Positions 16,401 through 25,140 of a stretch of DNA of 64,000 nucleotides are shown here, piece by piece. Numbering within the stretch: position 1 is the stretch's first letter; every line of letters starts with the position of its first letter. Source of the stretch: DDH964 sp963806685. Its GTDB lineage: Bacteria; Desulfobacterota; Desulfuromonadia; Desulfuromonadales; DDH964. The notes below the pieces were generated by a model that saw only the letters and a program-made list of their open reading frames with translations, searched no databases and was not told the DNA's origin. The stretch covers positions 1 through 64,000 of the forward strand of contig CAWDZB010000022.1 in assembly GCA_963806685.1 (NCBI GenBank). The letters are read 5' to 3'. The translations under genes and the position numbers were made by a program.

Positions 16401-19123
16401 GACGGATCTGAACCATTGACGAAAGTTCCGTCCGGCTGTTTGTCAAAACGGTACTGGTAGTTTCCTGGCATGAGCAGGACAAGCATGTCGCTGTTGCCGC
16501 CCCAGCCACCAGTCGTAGCCGAAAAAGGTCCCCTTACCAAAGGCGCCGTACCCGTTGTCCCCGGAGCGATAGGTCCTCTTGATCACCACTGGAATAAGCC
16601 CGTCAACCTGATAATCGATCTTTTCGTGAATGAAATAGCCCGTTGCCAGGTTGACCGGTTCGCCAGCCTGGTTGGCGGGCCCACCTCCCCAGCGATTTTT
16701 ACTGGAATCAGATGAATTAGAGGGTCCTCCACTAGCGGATCCACCAGAGCCAGAGGTTCCGCCGGGCTAGTGGAGCCACCCGAATCGAAAGGGCCACCGG
16801 CACCAGAGGGGCTACCAGGGTCAGACTCACTGCCAGAGTCGGAAGAACCACTGGCACCAGAGCCAGGACTGGTGCTCCCGTAGGTTGTCGCGCCGCAGCA
16901 AAACTTGGGAATGCCGGTGCCCGGATCGGCGACAATGTATTTGCCGTCCGGCGTGACTGTGCCGGTACCGGCGATGGCCCAGTCGTTGGGGGCCATCCCA
17001 TCGACTGGGCGACTCGTCGTAATACCAGAGGATGGCCTTTTCGCCAGGAAGCAAGCCGATGTCATTTCTTGCCTTGACTGGGATGGGGCGGTCGGCAACG
17101 CCGCCGCCGACCTTGTCGAAGAAAAACATGTAGACGGTGCGTGCAAAGACCCCCTTCGGGAGGGGTTTGATCGGCAGGCGGTCGGTAGGCACGGTACGCA
17201 CCGAAACCCGCAAGTTGCGCTTGCCGTCCCAGCCGGTGATGTTGACTCCGGCCGGGATGCGCAATTCGAAACCCGGGACCTCTGAGTCGGTGAGGATGGT
17301 GTCGCGCCCCGGATCGATGGTGGCAAAGTTACGGGCCTTTTGCCGGTGGAGATAGGGCTGGAAAGGTAGGGGATTGACCATGTTGGGGAGGATGTCGACG
17401 CTGATCGGTATGGTCGGATAATGACCGCCCGGTTCATTAGCGGTCGAACCGTCCATAAGCACGACCCGTCGCCCAGCCGGGATGTTGTCAAGCCGAAACT
17501 CGCCGTAGCCATTCGTTCGCGTGGAGAGGTTTCCGACCTTGATCGTCACCCCTTCGATCGAAAACATTTCCGTGTTGAGAATCCGCCCGGTCAGCGAGCC
17601 GGTCCCCAGGGAAACGGTCGAGGCTGCGGCACCTTCAGCAGGGACTTCATTGGCGGCGACAACCGCCAACGAGGCGCTATTGGAAGTCAGGGTGGTCTCG
17701 CCCTTGTTGGTGACGGAAACGAAATAGTTCCCCTCGGTGGCGATGAGGGATGGGGCGACCGCGGCCTCCAGCACCGTGCTGCTGACGAACTTCACTTCGA
17801 GACGATGTCCGCTGATGCTGAGAGAGGAAGCCGGCATAAAATTCTTCCCCTCGACCCGTAGGTTGAAGGCCGGCCCGCCGACGGCCACGGTGGCGGGGAC
17901 GACCGCCCTCACCTGCGGCAGTGGGGTCAGAATCCTGAAGGTCATCTCGTTTGAGGCGCCCCCTCCCGGAGCAGGGTTGTTGATCTTAACCGAAACTTCC
18001 CCGGGAAGCTCGAGGGCACTTGACGGGACGTTAGCTTGAAGCTGCTCATTGTTCTCAAAAGTTCCGGTGAGGGGTTTATCGCCGAATCGGGTTTCCGAGT
18101 CCCGGATAAATTTCGAACCGCTCAGGGAGAGAGAGACGCCATCATCCCCGGCGGTAGCGTCCTTTAGGAAGGATATCCTTAAGTTCGGGGACGGGGTTTT
18201 CCATTTGCACCAAGGCGAGATTGTTGCCATGCCCCACCAGGGCCAGGTTGCGGGCGGGGTCGACCGCCAGGGGGCCGATCTCCTCGAAAAGGCGCACCGT
18301 CTCCACCAGGACGCCCTTGGTCAGGTCGACGATCGCCAGGGTGCCGCCGGCCGCAGCGAGAAAGGCGGCATGGGTGGAAGGGTTGACGGCGATGACCTCG
18401 GGCTGGGTTCATCGGCACGGTGCCGAGAGGTTGCAATGTTTTCCGGTCAATGAGCAACAATTCCGGTCGCCCTTTGAGGGTGAGCAGAAGCAGCCCAAGC
18501 TCCTCGTCCTGATCCAGGCTGGCCACCTCCCCCTCCAAGGTCACAGCTTATTCACCTGCCCGGTTGTCGGATCCACGAGCAGCAGGTTGTCGCCTTCCTC
18601 ATTCCGTGGCCAATAACAGGACTCTTGCCCCGGCAAGATTTTGACGGCCTGGCCTGGGATCTCGTGGAACGGCGAAAGCACCCCGTTCACCAATCGATCT
18701 CTTCAGCCCGCCGTCCAGGCCCAAGACGGCTTCCTGGCGGTCTTCATCCACCGCCACCTTATGGACGGCTTCCCCGACCTCGATGGACTTCTTCAGCTCT
18801 CCCCTGGCAAGGTCGAACATCCACAGTGAGCCTTGTCGGAAACAACCAGCGCCTGGTTGCCGCCCCGGTAAACGGCCAGACCCGTCGGTGTTTCCGAAAG
18901 CGGCACTTCGGCAGTAATGGCGGCAGAGGCGAGGTCGAGGAGGGTGAGCCTGCTTCCTTCCCTGCTGACAACGGCAGCGGTGTCGGTGGCGGGGTTGACG
19001 CGACAATGGAGGCCTTCGATTCCAGAAAAACCTCCGCGGAGAACCGGTAGTCGTAGCCCTGTGCCACGGCGCAGAACAGCAGAAGATTGTCAACATCCCC
19101 AGAGTTGCGCCTCTGAACCGCAT
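13477..19123 (-). pseudogene. Giant secreted YD-repeat/RHS protein, multiply frameshifted
   Basis: From an ATG at 19123 (GGAGGG upstream; MRFRGATLGMLTIFCCSA signal peptide) the reading passes through a beta-propeller-like region (18.2-19.1 kb). TIG-type domains follow (VRAVVPATVAVGGPAFNLRV), then a carboxypeptidase-regulatory-like module (GRILNTEMFSIEGVTIKVG), a Ser/Gly linker, the RHS entry motif 'QAGEPVNLATGYF', many YD repeats and the RHS core (FQYTGREND...YYYRARYYSP). The unique C-terminal segment of about 100 residues follows 'NPLNWSDPTGL'. No single frame spans the gene. Shifts are visible near 17008 (extra base in CCC), 16765, 16501 (extra base in GGGG), 16114 and 15883, with several more between 13.98 and 15.6 kb and in the propeller. 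Both insertions and deletions occur. Intact length would be about 1,880 residues. Confidence 0.82.
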
Positions 19124-19190
19124 GGTAAAACCCTCCCCTCGCCTTCAAATCCTCTACTGACAAAAAAGCCTGCATGTCCCCAAATCATTT

Positions 19191-20477
19191 TCAATTCATT
19201 GCACTCCTAAGCAGATTTCCGGGAATTTCCTTGCCGGACTTGGTGATATAGACCGTCTTAGCTTTACCGCCCATTGTCGTTGCCACCCGAACCTTGTCGA
19301 TCTCCTCTCCGTTCCAGAGCATCGCCTGTTGCACGGTGAAAGTTGCTTCTGCAGTGACGATGTTCGAATATGAAGTTGAGAGAGTCACATTGGCGGTAGC
19401 GGTCGAAGCATGGTCGGTTCCGGCGAGAGTAGCATTGACACTGGTGGCACTGCCGTATTGCGGAAGGACCCAGACCTTTACCGTGGTACCGACGGGTATG
19501 TTGGCAGCCGCTACATCCACGGCTACTGGATTGACCGTGGTATCCGGAAGGGTGATATCGGGTTGGTTGTAGGCACCGACAGGGTTGGCAGGTACAGGCT
19601 CTCCGGCAATGGAGGTGATACTAATGCTCGGAGGATTTGCAACAAAAATGCTACTGGGATCTCCAAAAGTATATGCGGGGTTCGTACTCGCCGTTCTACT
19701 GATTGTGGTTGCTTCCAGACGGATACGTCCCAAGCCCCCGTTGGCACCGCAACTAGTGCCTCCAACTGCCGAGATGGTTCCGTTACCCATAATGCTGTTG
19801 GCCATCAGCTTAATTGCTCCACCACTGCCCTAGCCACCGAGGCATTGGCTACCCTGGCCACCATTGGCCGTAATCGAGCCGATGACATTGATAGTGCCTG
19901 ACGAAGCAATCAGGATCCCGCCGCCACCGCCCGCGCCATTTCGTCTGGTGTCCCCCCCCCCACCACCACCGCCTGACCCTCCAATAAGGGGCAACAGCCT
20001 TTCGCTGCCGTAAATGCCCCCCCCTGGCGCACCACTTCCGCTTCCACCGCCAGTACTGTATCCGCCGCCGCCGCCACCTAATCCACCTCCGGTGCCGCCG
20101 CCAGGGCCCTGGCCTCTTCCACCGGCCGCTGATGTGCCGGCTGCAAAACCTCCATCGAAACCACCCGGCCCCCCCTTGCCAACGTCTGTACTCGCTCCCG
20201 AGCTGCCATTTACGCTGATGGTTCCAGTAATATTCACATCACCCGATGCAAGGATGTAAACAGGAGTATTGTCCTGATTCTTTTGAAAAGTGACCGTCAC
20301 GCCAGAAGGGATATCGACTGTCGTATAATTAAGAATTCCGTCAGTCGGTAATACGACAACTATATCGGACGCTGGAGAAAAGGCTCCATCAGCCCCGGTA
20401 CTACCACTGTCAAATTGTGCAAAGGCTGTATTCCTGCAAAACAAAAAAATGATTCCAACCATGAGCAATCTTTTCAT
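19191..20477 (-). pseudogene. Secreted glycine-rich protein with internal amber codon
   Basis: It starts MKRLLMVGIIFLFCRNTAFAQ, a signal peptide with AAGGAGG ahead of the ATG. 'YILASGDVNITGTISVNGSSG' precedes a long Gly-rich stretch (about residues 115-195, G-G-G-S/A/T runs) and 'GILIASSGTINVIGSITANGG'. A TAG at 19830-19832 then interrupts the frame, which continues without shift as GSGGAIKLMANSIMG to a Val/Ala/Thr-rich C-terminal domain ending at 19191. Combined length is about 428 codons. The motif order resembles secreted/adhesin-like proteins with Gly-rich beta-structure. The single stop suggests a recent nonsense change or sequence error. Confidence 0.75.
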
Positions 20478-20513
20478 TTTTTCCTCCTTTTCACCTAGAT
20501 TGAGGGTTTTCCT

Positions 20514-21668
20514 TCATTGGATTTCCACTGAAACCGGATCAGATATAGTTGTTGATGAATTATCAATGGGTGTATCTAAGTGGACACTTACCTGGTTGGT
20601 CATTTTGATTGTGAAATAACTGGGAGCTGAATCTATATGCACACTCACAGCAGTAGAAAGACCCGAAAAGAGGCCAGAAGAAGGAGCATCAAGATGAACG
20701 CTCACCGGGTAACCAGAGATTTGAGCAGTCCATTCCTGAGGCAAAGGGGGATTCAAAAACACACTTACCGGAAGAGAAATAAAGGGCGAGGATCCAACAG
20801 AAGGGGTATCAATATGTACACTCACCGGATGCGCAGATGTGGGACATTGACTCTCCTGGAGCGTTTCTAAGTGGACGCTGACTTTACCTGCTGTGAGACC
20901 GGCTACATCCCCCGAAAAGGGCGGTCCAACAATCACTACTGATCGCGGATCTCCAGCACTTATCATTGCAACGCCTTCCTGGAGCCCATCTACAGAAAAA
21001 TTCATCGTGCCGGTACTGGGGATGGTGAGTGTAGAGGGAGCGCTTACAATTGTTGGGTTATGGTTATTCAGATTAATTGTCAGTGGGTTACTCAAAGGGG
21101 GGTCAATGCTTACAGAAAGGTCCCCACTAGTACCGGGAATTATTGCCAGCTGCCCTGGAGTGAATTCCAAAGCTGAACTAGAGAGTGTTACATTGCGGCT
21201 AGCAGTTCCGTAAGGAGTAATTACCGTAATGGTTGCTCCGCCAGTAGATGACGCAGTCATTTCGGCAGTGATTTCGGAATCGGTGACCCATACCCTATTT
21301 ATATTTACGGTAGGGTTATCTGAAATGATCGAATCGGTAGCGAGAAGATTTTCTCCAGAAATTCTAACGAGAAGTGTCGAGTCGACAAAAAGAACGTTCG
21401 GACTTATACTATTTATAATTGGTGGAGAAGCAACGGTAGTCGAGCTATTGACGGAAACCAAATTCCCCAATTGGTCATAGTGATATATTGCACCTGAGGT
21501 ACCTTTGATGACCCGGGTCAACCGGCCAGCATCGTCATAGTGGTAGCTGGCCGAGTCGCCAAAGGTAGGCTGCGGCCCAATGCAGAACCATAGAAATAAT
21601 GTGAGTCCTGCAATAGCTGAGCTAGCGATTATTCTCGAACTGGAAGTCAATCTCCCAAATCGCCCCAT
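20514..21668 (-). CDS. Secreted YD/TIG protein with C-terminal 19-residue repeats
   Basis: The product is 384 residues. An N-terminal hydrophobic segment (residues 14-32) acts as a signal or anchor. Two YD units follow (YHYDDAGRLTRVIKGTSGA, then YHYDQLGNLVSV), then an IPT/TIG-like domain beginning 'IINSISPNVLFVDSTLLVRI' (about 82-165) and a second beta-rich domain. The last 122 residues hold seven VSVHLDTP-type repeats spaced 19, 19, 21, 19, 19 and 19 residues apart; the last copy ends at the stop. Probably exported and co-transcribed with the glycine-rich and RHS genes behind it. I do not recognise the repeat as a named family. Confidence 0.8.
   Translation of the reverse strand: MGRFGRLTSSSRIIASSAIAGLTLFLWFCIGPQPTFGDSASYHYDDAGRLTRVIKGTSGAIYHYDQLGNLVSVNSSTTVASPPIINSISPNVLFVDSTLLVRISGENLLATDSIISDNPTVNINRVWVTDSEITAEMTASSTGGATITVITPYGTASRNVTLSSSALEFTPGQLAIIPGTSGDLSVSIDPPLSNPLTINLNNHNPTIVSAPSTLTIPSTGTMNFSVDGLQEGVAMISAGDPRSVVIVGPPFSGDVAGLTAGKVSVHLETLQESQCPTSAHPVSVHIDTPSVGSSPFISLPVSVFLNPPLPQEWTAQISGYPVSVHLDAPSSGLFSGLSTAVSVHIDSAPSYFTIKMTNQVSVHLDTPIDNSSTTISDPVSVEIQ
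20517..20882 (-). repeat. Coding tandem repeat, period 57-63 bp
   Basis: Seven copies of the motif V-S-V-(H/F/E)-(L/I)-(D/E/N) occur in the C-terminus of the YD/TIG protein. The DNA shows it as recurring segments such as AAGTGGACACT, ATATGCACACT and AAGATGAACGCT on the plus strand. The repeats are diverged at DNA level, so they are not a recent slippage product; selection for the protein pattern is likely. Confidence 0.8.
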
Positions 21669-21761
21669 TGAGCCCTCCTCGGATCAAACTTCTTTTCAAC
21701 ATAACTAAATCGTCAATTTATTTGTGCAACAGCCTATCTATAGGCAATGGTTATTAGGACG

Positions 21762-21807
21762 CAAATGCGGGGAAACAGCTCTTAAATTGGCTGTTTCCCC
21801 GCATTTG
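21762..21807. repeat. Perfect 18-bp inverted repeat, 10-nt loop
   Basis: The arms at 21762-21779 and 21790-21807 (CAAATGCGGGGAAACAGC and its exact complement) flank a 10-nt A/T-rich loop. A short T tract follows on the plus strand (TAGTTTTT), but no plus-strand gene precedes it. It may be a bidirectional terminator, a remnant of a small transposable element or a structured RNA. Confidence 0.7.
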
Positions 21808-22167
21808 TAGTTTTTCAGTATTGGAAAATTCATCGTCCCCCCCCTCTCAGCACTGAACCTATTCATCATGATTTAAAAATTTCCAATCTTGGCACTTTAA
21901 CACTCCATTTTTGTTTTTCAACCTGATTGGAAAATTTTTTAAATTTTTCCTTCCCATCAATGTTCCCCCATCCCTCCATGCCATTTCAAATCACTCGCCC
22001 TGCCCCACGTATCGGATCCTACTACTAAAGCGCCTCAGAGACTAAATTTCGCGGCATGAGCGCCATTCGCTATAGCCGGCCCCAATGCGTCCCCACCACC
22101 GCCCAAGACAGTCTCCTCTCATTGCTCAATCTATTGCCAAATTTATTGCCAATTCACCCGCACCAAC

Positions 22168-22205
22168 GAAAAAAGGCCCCGGAATTTCTTCCGAGACCTT
22201 TTTCC
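22168..22205 (-). terminator. Terminator behind tRNA-Glu
   Basis: On the minus strand AAAAAGGTCTCGGAA pairs with TTCCGGGGCCTTTTT and a T run follows, a few bases after the encoded CCA of tRNA-Glu. It would end the two-tRNA transcript. Confidence 0.75.
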
Positions 22206-22210
22206 TTGTT

Positions 22211-22288
22211 TGGCGTCCCCAGGGGGATTCGAACCCCCGTCGCCGGCGTGAAAGGCCGGTGTCCTGGGCCAGGCTAGACGATAGGGAC
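22211..22288 (-). tRNA. tRNA-Glu (UUC)
   Basis: The 78-nt cloverleaf on the minus strand includes an encoded CCA. The acceptor stem is GTCCCTA/TGGGGAC-like, the anticodon loop CTTTCAC gives anticodon UUC, and the T arm GGGGGTTCGAATCCCCC is intact. The 3' end faces the RHS accessory block. Confidence 0.95.
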
Positions 22289-22345
22289 TTGAAGAACTTC
22301 AAGCACCCAGCGGGAAATGACCCCGCAGTGGTACGGGTTGTAAAA

Positions 22346-22421
22346 TGGTGAGCCGGGGGGGGATCGAACCCACGACCATCTGATTAAAAGTCAGATGCTC
22401 TACCAACTGAGCTACCGGCTC
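22346..22421 (-). tRNA. tRNA-Lys (UUU)
   Basis: The 76-nt cloverleaf on the minus strand includes an encoded CCA. It begins GAGCCGGTAGCTCAGTTGG, the anticodon loop CTTTTAA gives anticodon UUU, and the acceptor pairs GAGCCGG with CCGGCTC. It lies 57 bp ahead of tRNA-Glu, so both are probably one transcript. Confidence 0.95.
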
Positions 22422-22488
22422 ACAAGGAATGACTTTATACAGAAATCCGCTTCTTGCGTCAACCTTTTTTTCTTTTTCCCGCCGGGAT

Positions 22489-23781
22489 TCAGGCAAAGGG
22501 GTTGCGCAGCTGGATGGTCTGGTCGCGGCGTGGACCGACCGAGACCAGGACTACCGGGCAGCCGGTAACCTCTTCCAGCTTGCGCAGGTAGGATTTGGCC
22601 CGCTCCGGAAACTCCTTGAAATCATGGACCCTGGAGAGGTCGCTCTGCCAGCCGGGGAGATCCTCGTAGATCGGAGTGCAGCGGCCGAGCACCTCGGCGT
22701 CGCGGGGAAAGGTCTCGATTCGTTTTCCGTCGCATTCGTAGGCGGTGCAGATACGGATCGTTTCCAGCTCGTTAAGTACGTCCAGCTTGGTGATCGCCAG
22801 GCCGGTCATGCCGTTGGTGCGCACCGCCTCGCGCAGCGCCACGGCGTCGAACCAGCCGGTGCGCCGCGGGCGCCCGGTGGTGGCGCCGAACTCCTGGCCG
22901 GTGCTGCGCAGCTGTTCACCCATGGCGTCGTTGAGCTCGGTGGGGAAGGGTCCTTCGCCGACGCGGGTGACATAGGCCTTGGAGATGCCGATCACCTCGT
23001 CGATGAAGCGCGGACCGACGCCGGTGCCGGTGCAGGCCCCGCCGGCCAGGGTCGAGGAGGAGGTGACGTAGGGGTAAGTTCCGTGGTCGACGTCGAGCAG
23101 GCTCCCCTGGGCCCCTTCGAAAAGGAGATTGTGGCCGGCGGCGATGCTCTGGTTGAGCAACGTCGAAGCGCAGCCAAGGTAGGTGGCCAGGCGCCGTGCG
23201 TACTCGCTGTACTCGGCAATGATCGCCTGCGCATCGAGGGGCGCCTCGCCGAGAAATTTCTCGAGGAAGAAGTTCTTTTCCGGCAGCATCTCGGCGACCT
23301 TGCGGGCGAAAATTTCCGGCCGCACCAGGTCGCTCAGGCGAATGCCGCGGCGGCCGATCTTGTCTTCGTAGGTCGGGCCGATGCCGCGCCCGGTGGTGCC
23401 GATCTTGCGCTCACCGCTGGCCTTTTCGCGGGCGATGTCGATCGCCTTGTGGTAGGGCATGATGATGTGCACGTTGCCGTCCACCACCAGCTGGCTGTCG
23501 TCCCCCAGGTATCCCTTTGCCTTGAGTTTGTCGATCTCCTGGAGAAAGACCTTGGGGTCGAGGACCACGCCGTTGCCGATGATGCAGCGCTTCCCTGCGT
23601 GCAGGATTCCCGAGGGGATCAGGTGAAGGACGGTTTTTTCATTGCCGACCACCAGCGTATGGCCGGCGTTGTTGCCGCCCTGGTAGCGCACCACGTCCTG
23701 GGCATACTCGGTGTAGATGTCGACGACCTTGCCCTTGCCTTCATCGCCCCACTGGGCGCCTACGATTACCACATTGGCCAT
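22489..23781 (-). CDS. purA: Adenylosuccinate synthetase
   Basis: The product is 430 residues, full length for the family. It starts MANVVIVGAQWGDEGKGKV, the P-loop-like GTP-binding signature. 'GNNAGHTLVVGNEKTVLHLI' and 'GTTGRGIGPTYEDKIGRRGI' give the catalytic Asp13/His41-type residues and the IMP-binding loop; 'GATTGRPRRTGWFD' gives the Asp/Arg region. It joins IMP and aspartate using GTP in AMP synthesis. The stop of hisZ lies 24 bp upstream; serA-hisZ-purA are on one strand with short gaps, a probable operon. The tRNA genes follow downstream. Confidence 0.97.
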   Translation of the reverse strand: MANVVIVGAQWGDEGKGKVVDIYTEYAQDVVRYQGGNNAGHTLVVGNEKTVLHLIPSGILHAGKRCIIGNGVVLDPKVFLQEIDKLKAKGYLGDDSQLVVDGNVHIIMPYHKAIDIAREKASGERKIGTTGRGIGPTYEDKIGRRGIRLSDLVRPEIFARKVAEMLPEKNFFLEKFLGEAPLDAQAIIAEYSEYARRLATYLGCASTLLNQSIAAGHNLLFEGAQGSLLDVDHGTYPYVTSSSTLAGGACTGTGVGPRFIDEVIGISKAYVTRVGEGPFPTELNDAMGEQLRSTGQEFGATTGRPRRTGWFDAVALREAVRTNGMTGLAITKLDVLNELETIRICTAYECDGKRIETFPRDAEVLGRCTPIYEDLPGWQSDLSRVHDFKEFPERAKSYLRKLEEVTGCPVVLVSVGPRRDQTIQLRNPFA

Positions 23782-23805
23782 GTTGAGTTTCGTCTCCTGA
23801 GCAGG

Positions 23806-25092
23806 TTACAGCGAAAAATCCGCGGCCAGCACCCGGGCCGGGGCCAGGCGTTGCCGACTGCCGTCGGCCAGCCGGATAAGCTCCAGGTCGGTGTCGGCTT
23901 CGCCGAGGACCAGGACGTAACGGTAGTTCATCTGCCCTGCGTAATCGAGGGTCGCCTCGAGATTGCGGGGAATAATATCGCGAGCCGCCGAGTAGCCCCG
24001 AGCCCGCAGGGCATGGGCGATGCGCTGGGCCTGCTCCTTGTCGGCCCCGGACTGGAAGATCAACACGTCGGTGGTCTGGCTGGCGACGCCGTCGAGTTCA
24101 TGGTCGAGGGCAAAAAGGAGGTTGAGCAGGTTGAAGGTGAAGCCGGTCGCCGGGGCCGGAAAGCCGTAGCGGGCGGTCAGGTTGTCGTAGCGGCCACCGC
24201 TGCAGACCGCCCGGCCGAAGCCGGTCAGGTAGCCCTGGAAGGTCACGCCGGTATGGTAATCCAGGCCGCGCAGTTCGCCGAGGTCGAGGGTGACGTGCTC
24301 CTCGACGCCGTAGACGGCGAGGATCTCGAGAATTCGGGCCAGGCTGTCCAGCGCCCGCCGCGAGCGGTCGTTGCTGACCACGCCGGCGGCGCGGTCGAGG
24401 ACTTCGCGGCCGCCGAACAGTCGCGGCAGCGCCAGCACCTCCTCGCGGGCACGATCGGAGAGCGGGGCACGTTCGAGCAGTTGCGCCAGGGTGGAACTGT
24501 CCTTGCGGGCAATCGCCGCCTGGACCTCGCGGGCCTGCTCCGGAGAGATGGTGAGATCGGCCATCACGCCGCGGAAGAACTCCACCTGGCCGACGTCGAT
24601 GGTGAATTCGGCGGCGTCGAGAGCCTGCAGGGACTCAACCGCCATGGCGATCATTTCGGCATCCGCTTCCGGGCTGGCAAGGCCGATCAGTTCGACCCCG
24701 GCCTGGAAGATTTCGCGGTCCTTGCCGGCCTGCTGCTCGGTGTGGCGCAGTACCTGACCACTGTAGCAGAGCCGCAGCGGCAACGGCATCTCGCGCATGC
24801 GGGTGGCGACGATGCGGGCGATCTGCGGGGTGATGTCGGGCGTGAAGGCGACCAGCCGGCCGCTCTGGCGATCGTCGAAGCGGAAGGTCTTCTCCCGCAG
24901 ACCGGCGCCGAGGCCTCGCTCCAGCACGTGGAGAAATTCCAGCGAGGCAGGGATGATCGGGCGGAAACCCCAACGACCGAAGAGTTCGCCCAGGGTCTGG
25001 CGGAGATAGTCGATCTTGGCCGCCTTGACCGGCAGGAAATCCTTGACCCCCTTGGGAAGCATCACTTCGGGGGCGGTATCGGTGGTCATCAT
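23806..25092 (-). CDS. hisZ: ATP phosphoribosyltransferase regulatory subunit
   Basis: The product is 428 residues, a paralogue of the HisRS catalytic domain without the tRNA-binding C-terminus. It contains 'EVMLPKGVKDFLPVKAAKI', 'GFRPIIPASLEFLHVLERG' (motif 1-like), 'LVAFTPDITPQIARIVATR' (motif 2-like) and 'RAVCSGGRYDNLTARYG' (histidine-A-like region). HisZ partners the short HisG to start histidine synthesis; HisG is not in this window. It commonly precedes purA in Desulfuromonadales-type genomes, as here. Two adjacent ATGs (25092, 25089) are both possible starts. Confidence 0.94.
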   Translation of the reverse strand: MMTTDTAPEVMLPKGVKDFLPVKAAKIDYLRQTLGELFGRWGFRPIIPASLEFLHVLERGLGAGLREKTFRFDDRQSGRLVAFTPDITPQIARIVATRMREMPLPLRLCYSGQVLRHTEQQAGKDREIFQAGVELIGLASPEADAEMIAMAVESLQALDAAEFTIDVGQVEFFRGVMADLTISPEQAREVQAAIARKDSSTLAQLLERAPLSDRAREEVLALPRLFGGREVLDRAAGVVSNDRSRRALDSLARILEILAVYGVEEHVTLDLGELRGLDYHTGVTFQGYLTGFGRAVCSGGRYDNLTARYGFPAPATGFTFNLLNLLFALDHELDGVASQTTDVLIFQSGADKEQAQRIAHALRARGYSAARDIIPRNLEATLDYAGQMNYRYVLVLGEADTDLELIRLADGSRQRLAPARVLAADFSL

Positions 25093-25140
25093 GAAAGTAT
25101 CCGGCTGCGGGCTAAGACCGGGAAGCGCCCCGGTTTCCGC

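Larger units (their letters stand above)
21669..22210. other. Non-coding, AT-rich interval with a perfect inverted repeat
   Basis: No credible gene is seen. The interval holds the presumed promoter of the RHS-block transcript, an 18-bp perfect inverted repeat at 21762-21807, AT-rich sequence to about 21,960, and the tRNA-Glu terminator at its right end. Short frames in 22,050-22,350 overlap the tRNAs and are not supported. Confidence 0.6.

Noticed and set aside
19830..19832. Amber codon read as pyrrolysine
   Set aside because: No sign of a PYLIS-like element or pyl genes, and the protein is not a methylamine methyltransferase.
22211..22288. tRNA-Glu as attachment site of a genomic island covering the RHS block
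   Set aside because: No integrase gene and no direct repeat of the tRNA 3' end found in the window.
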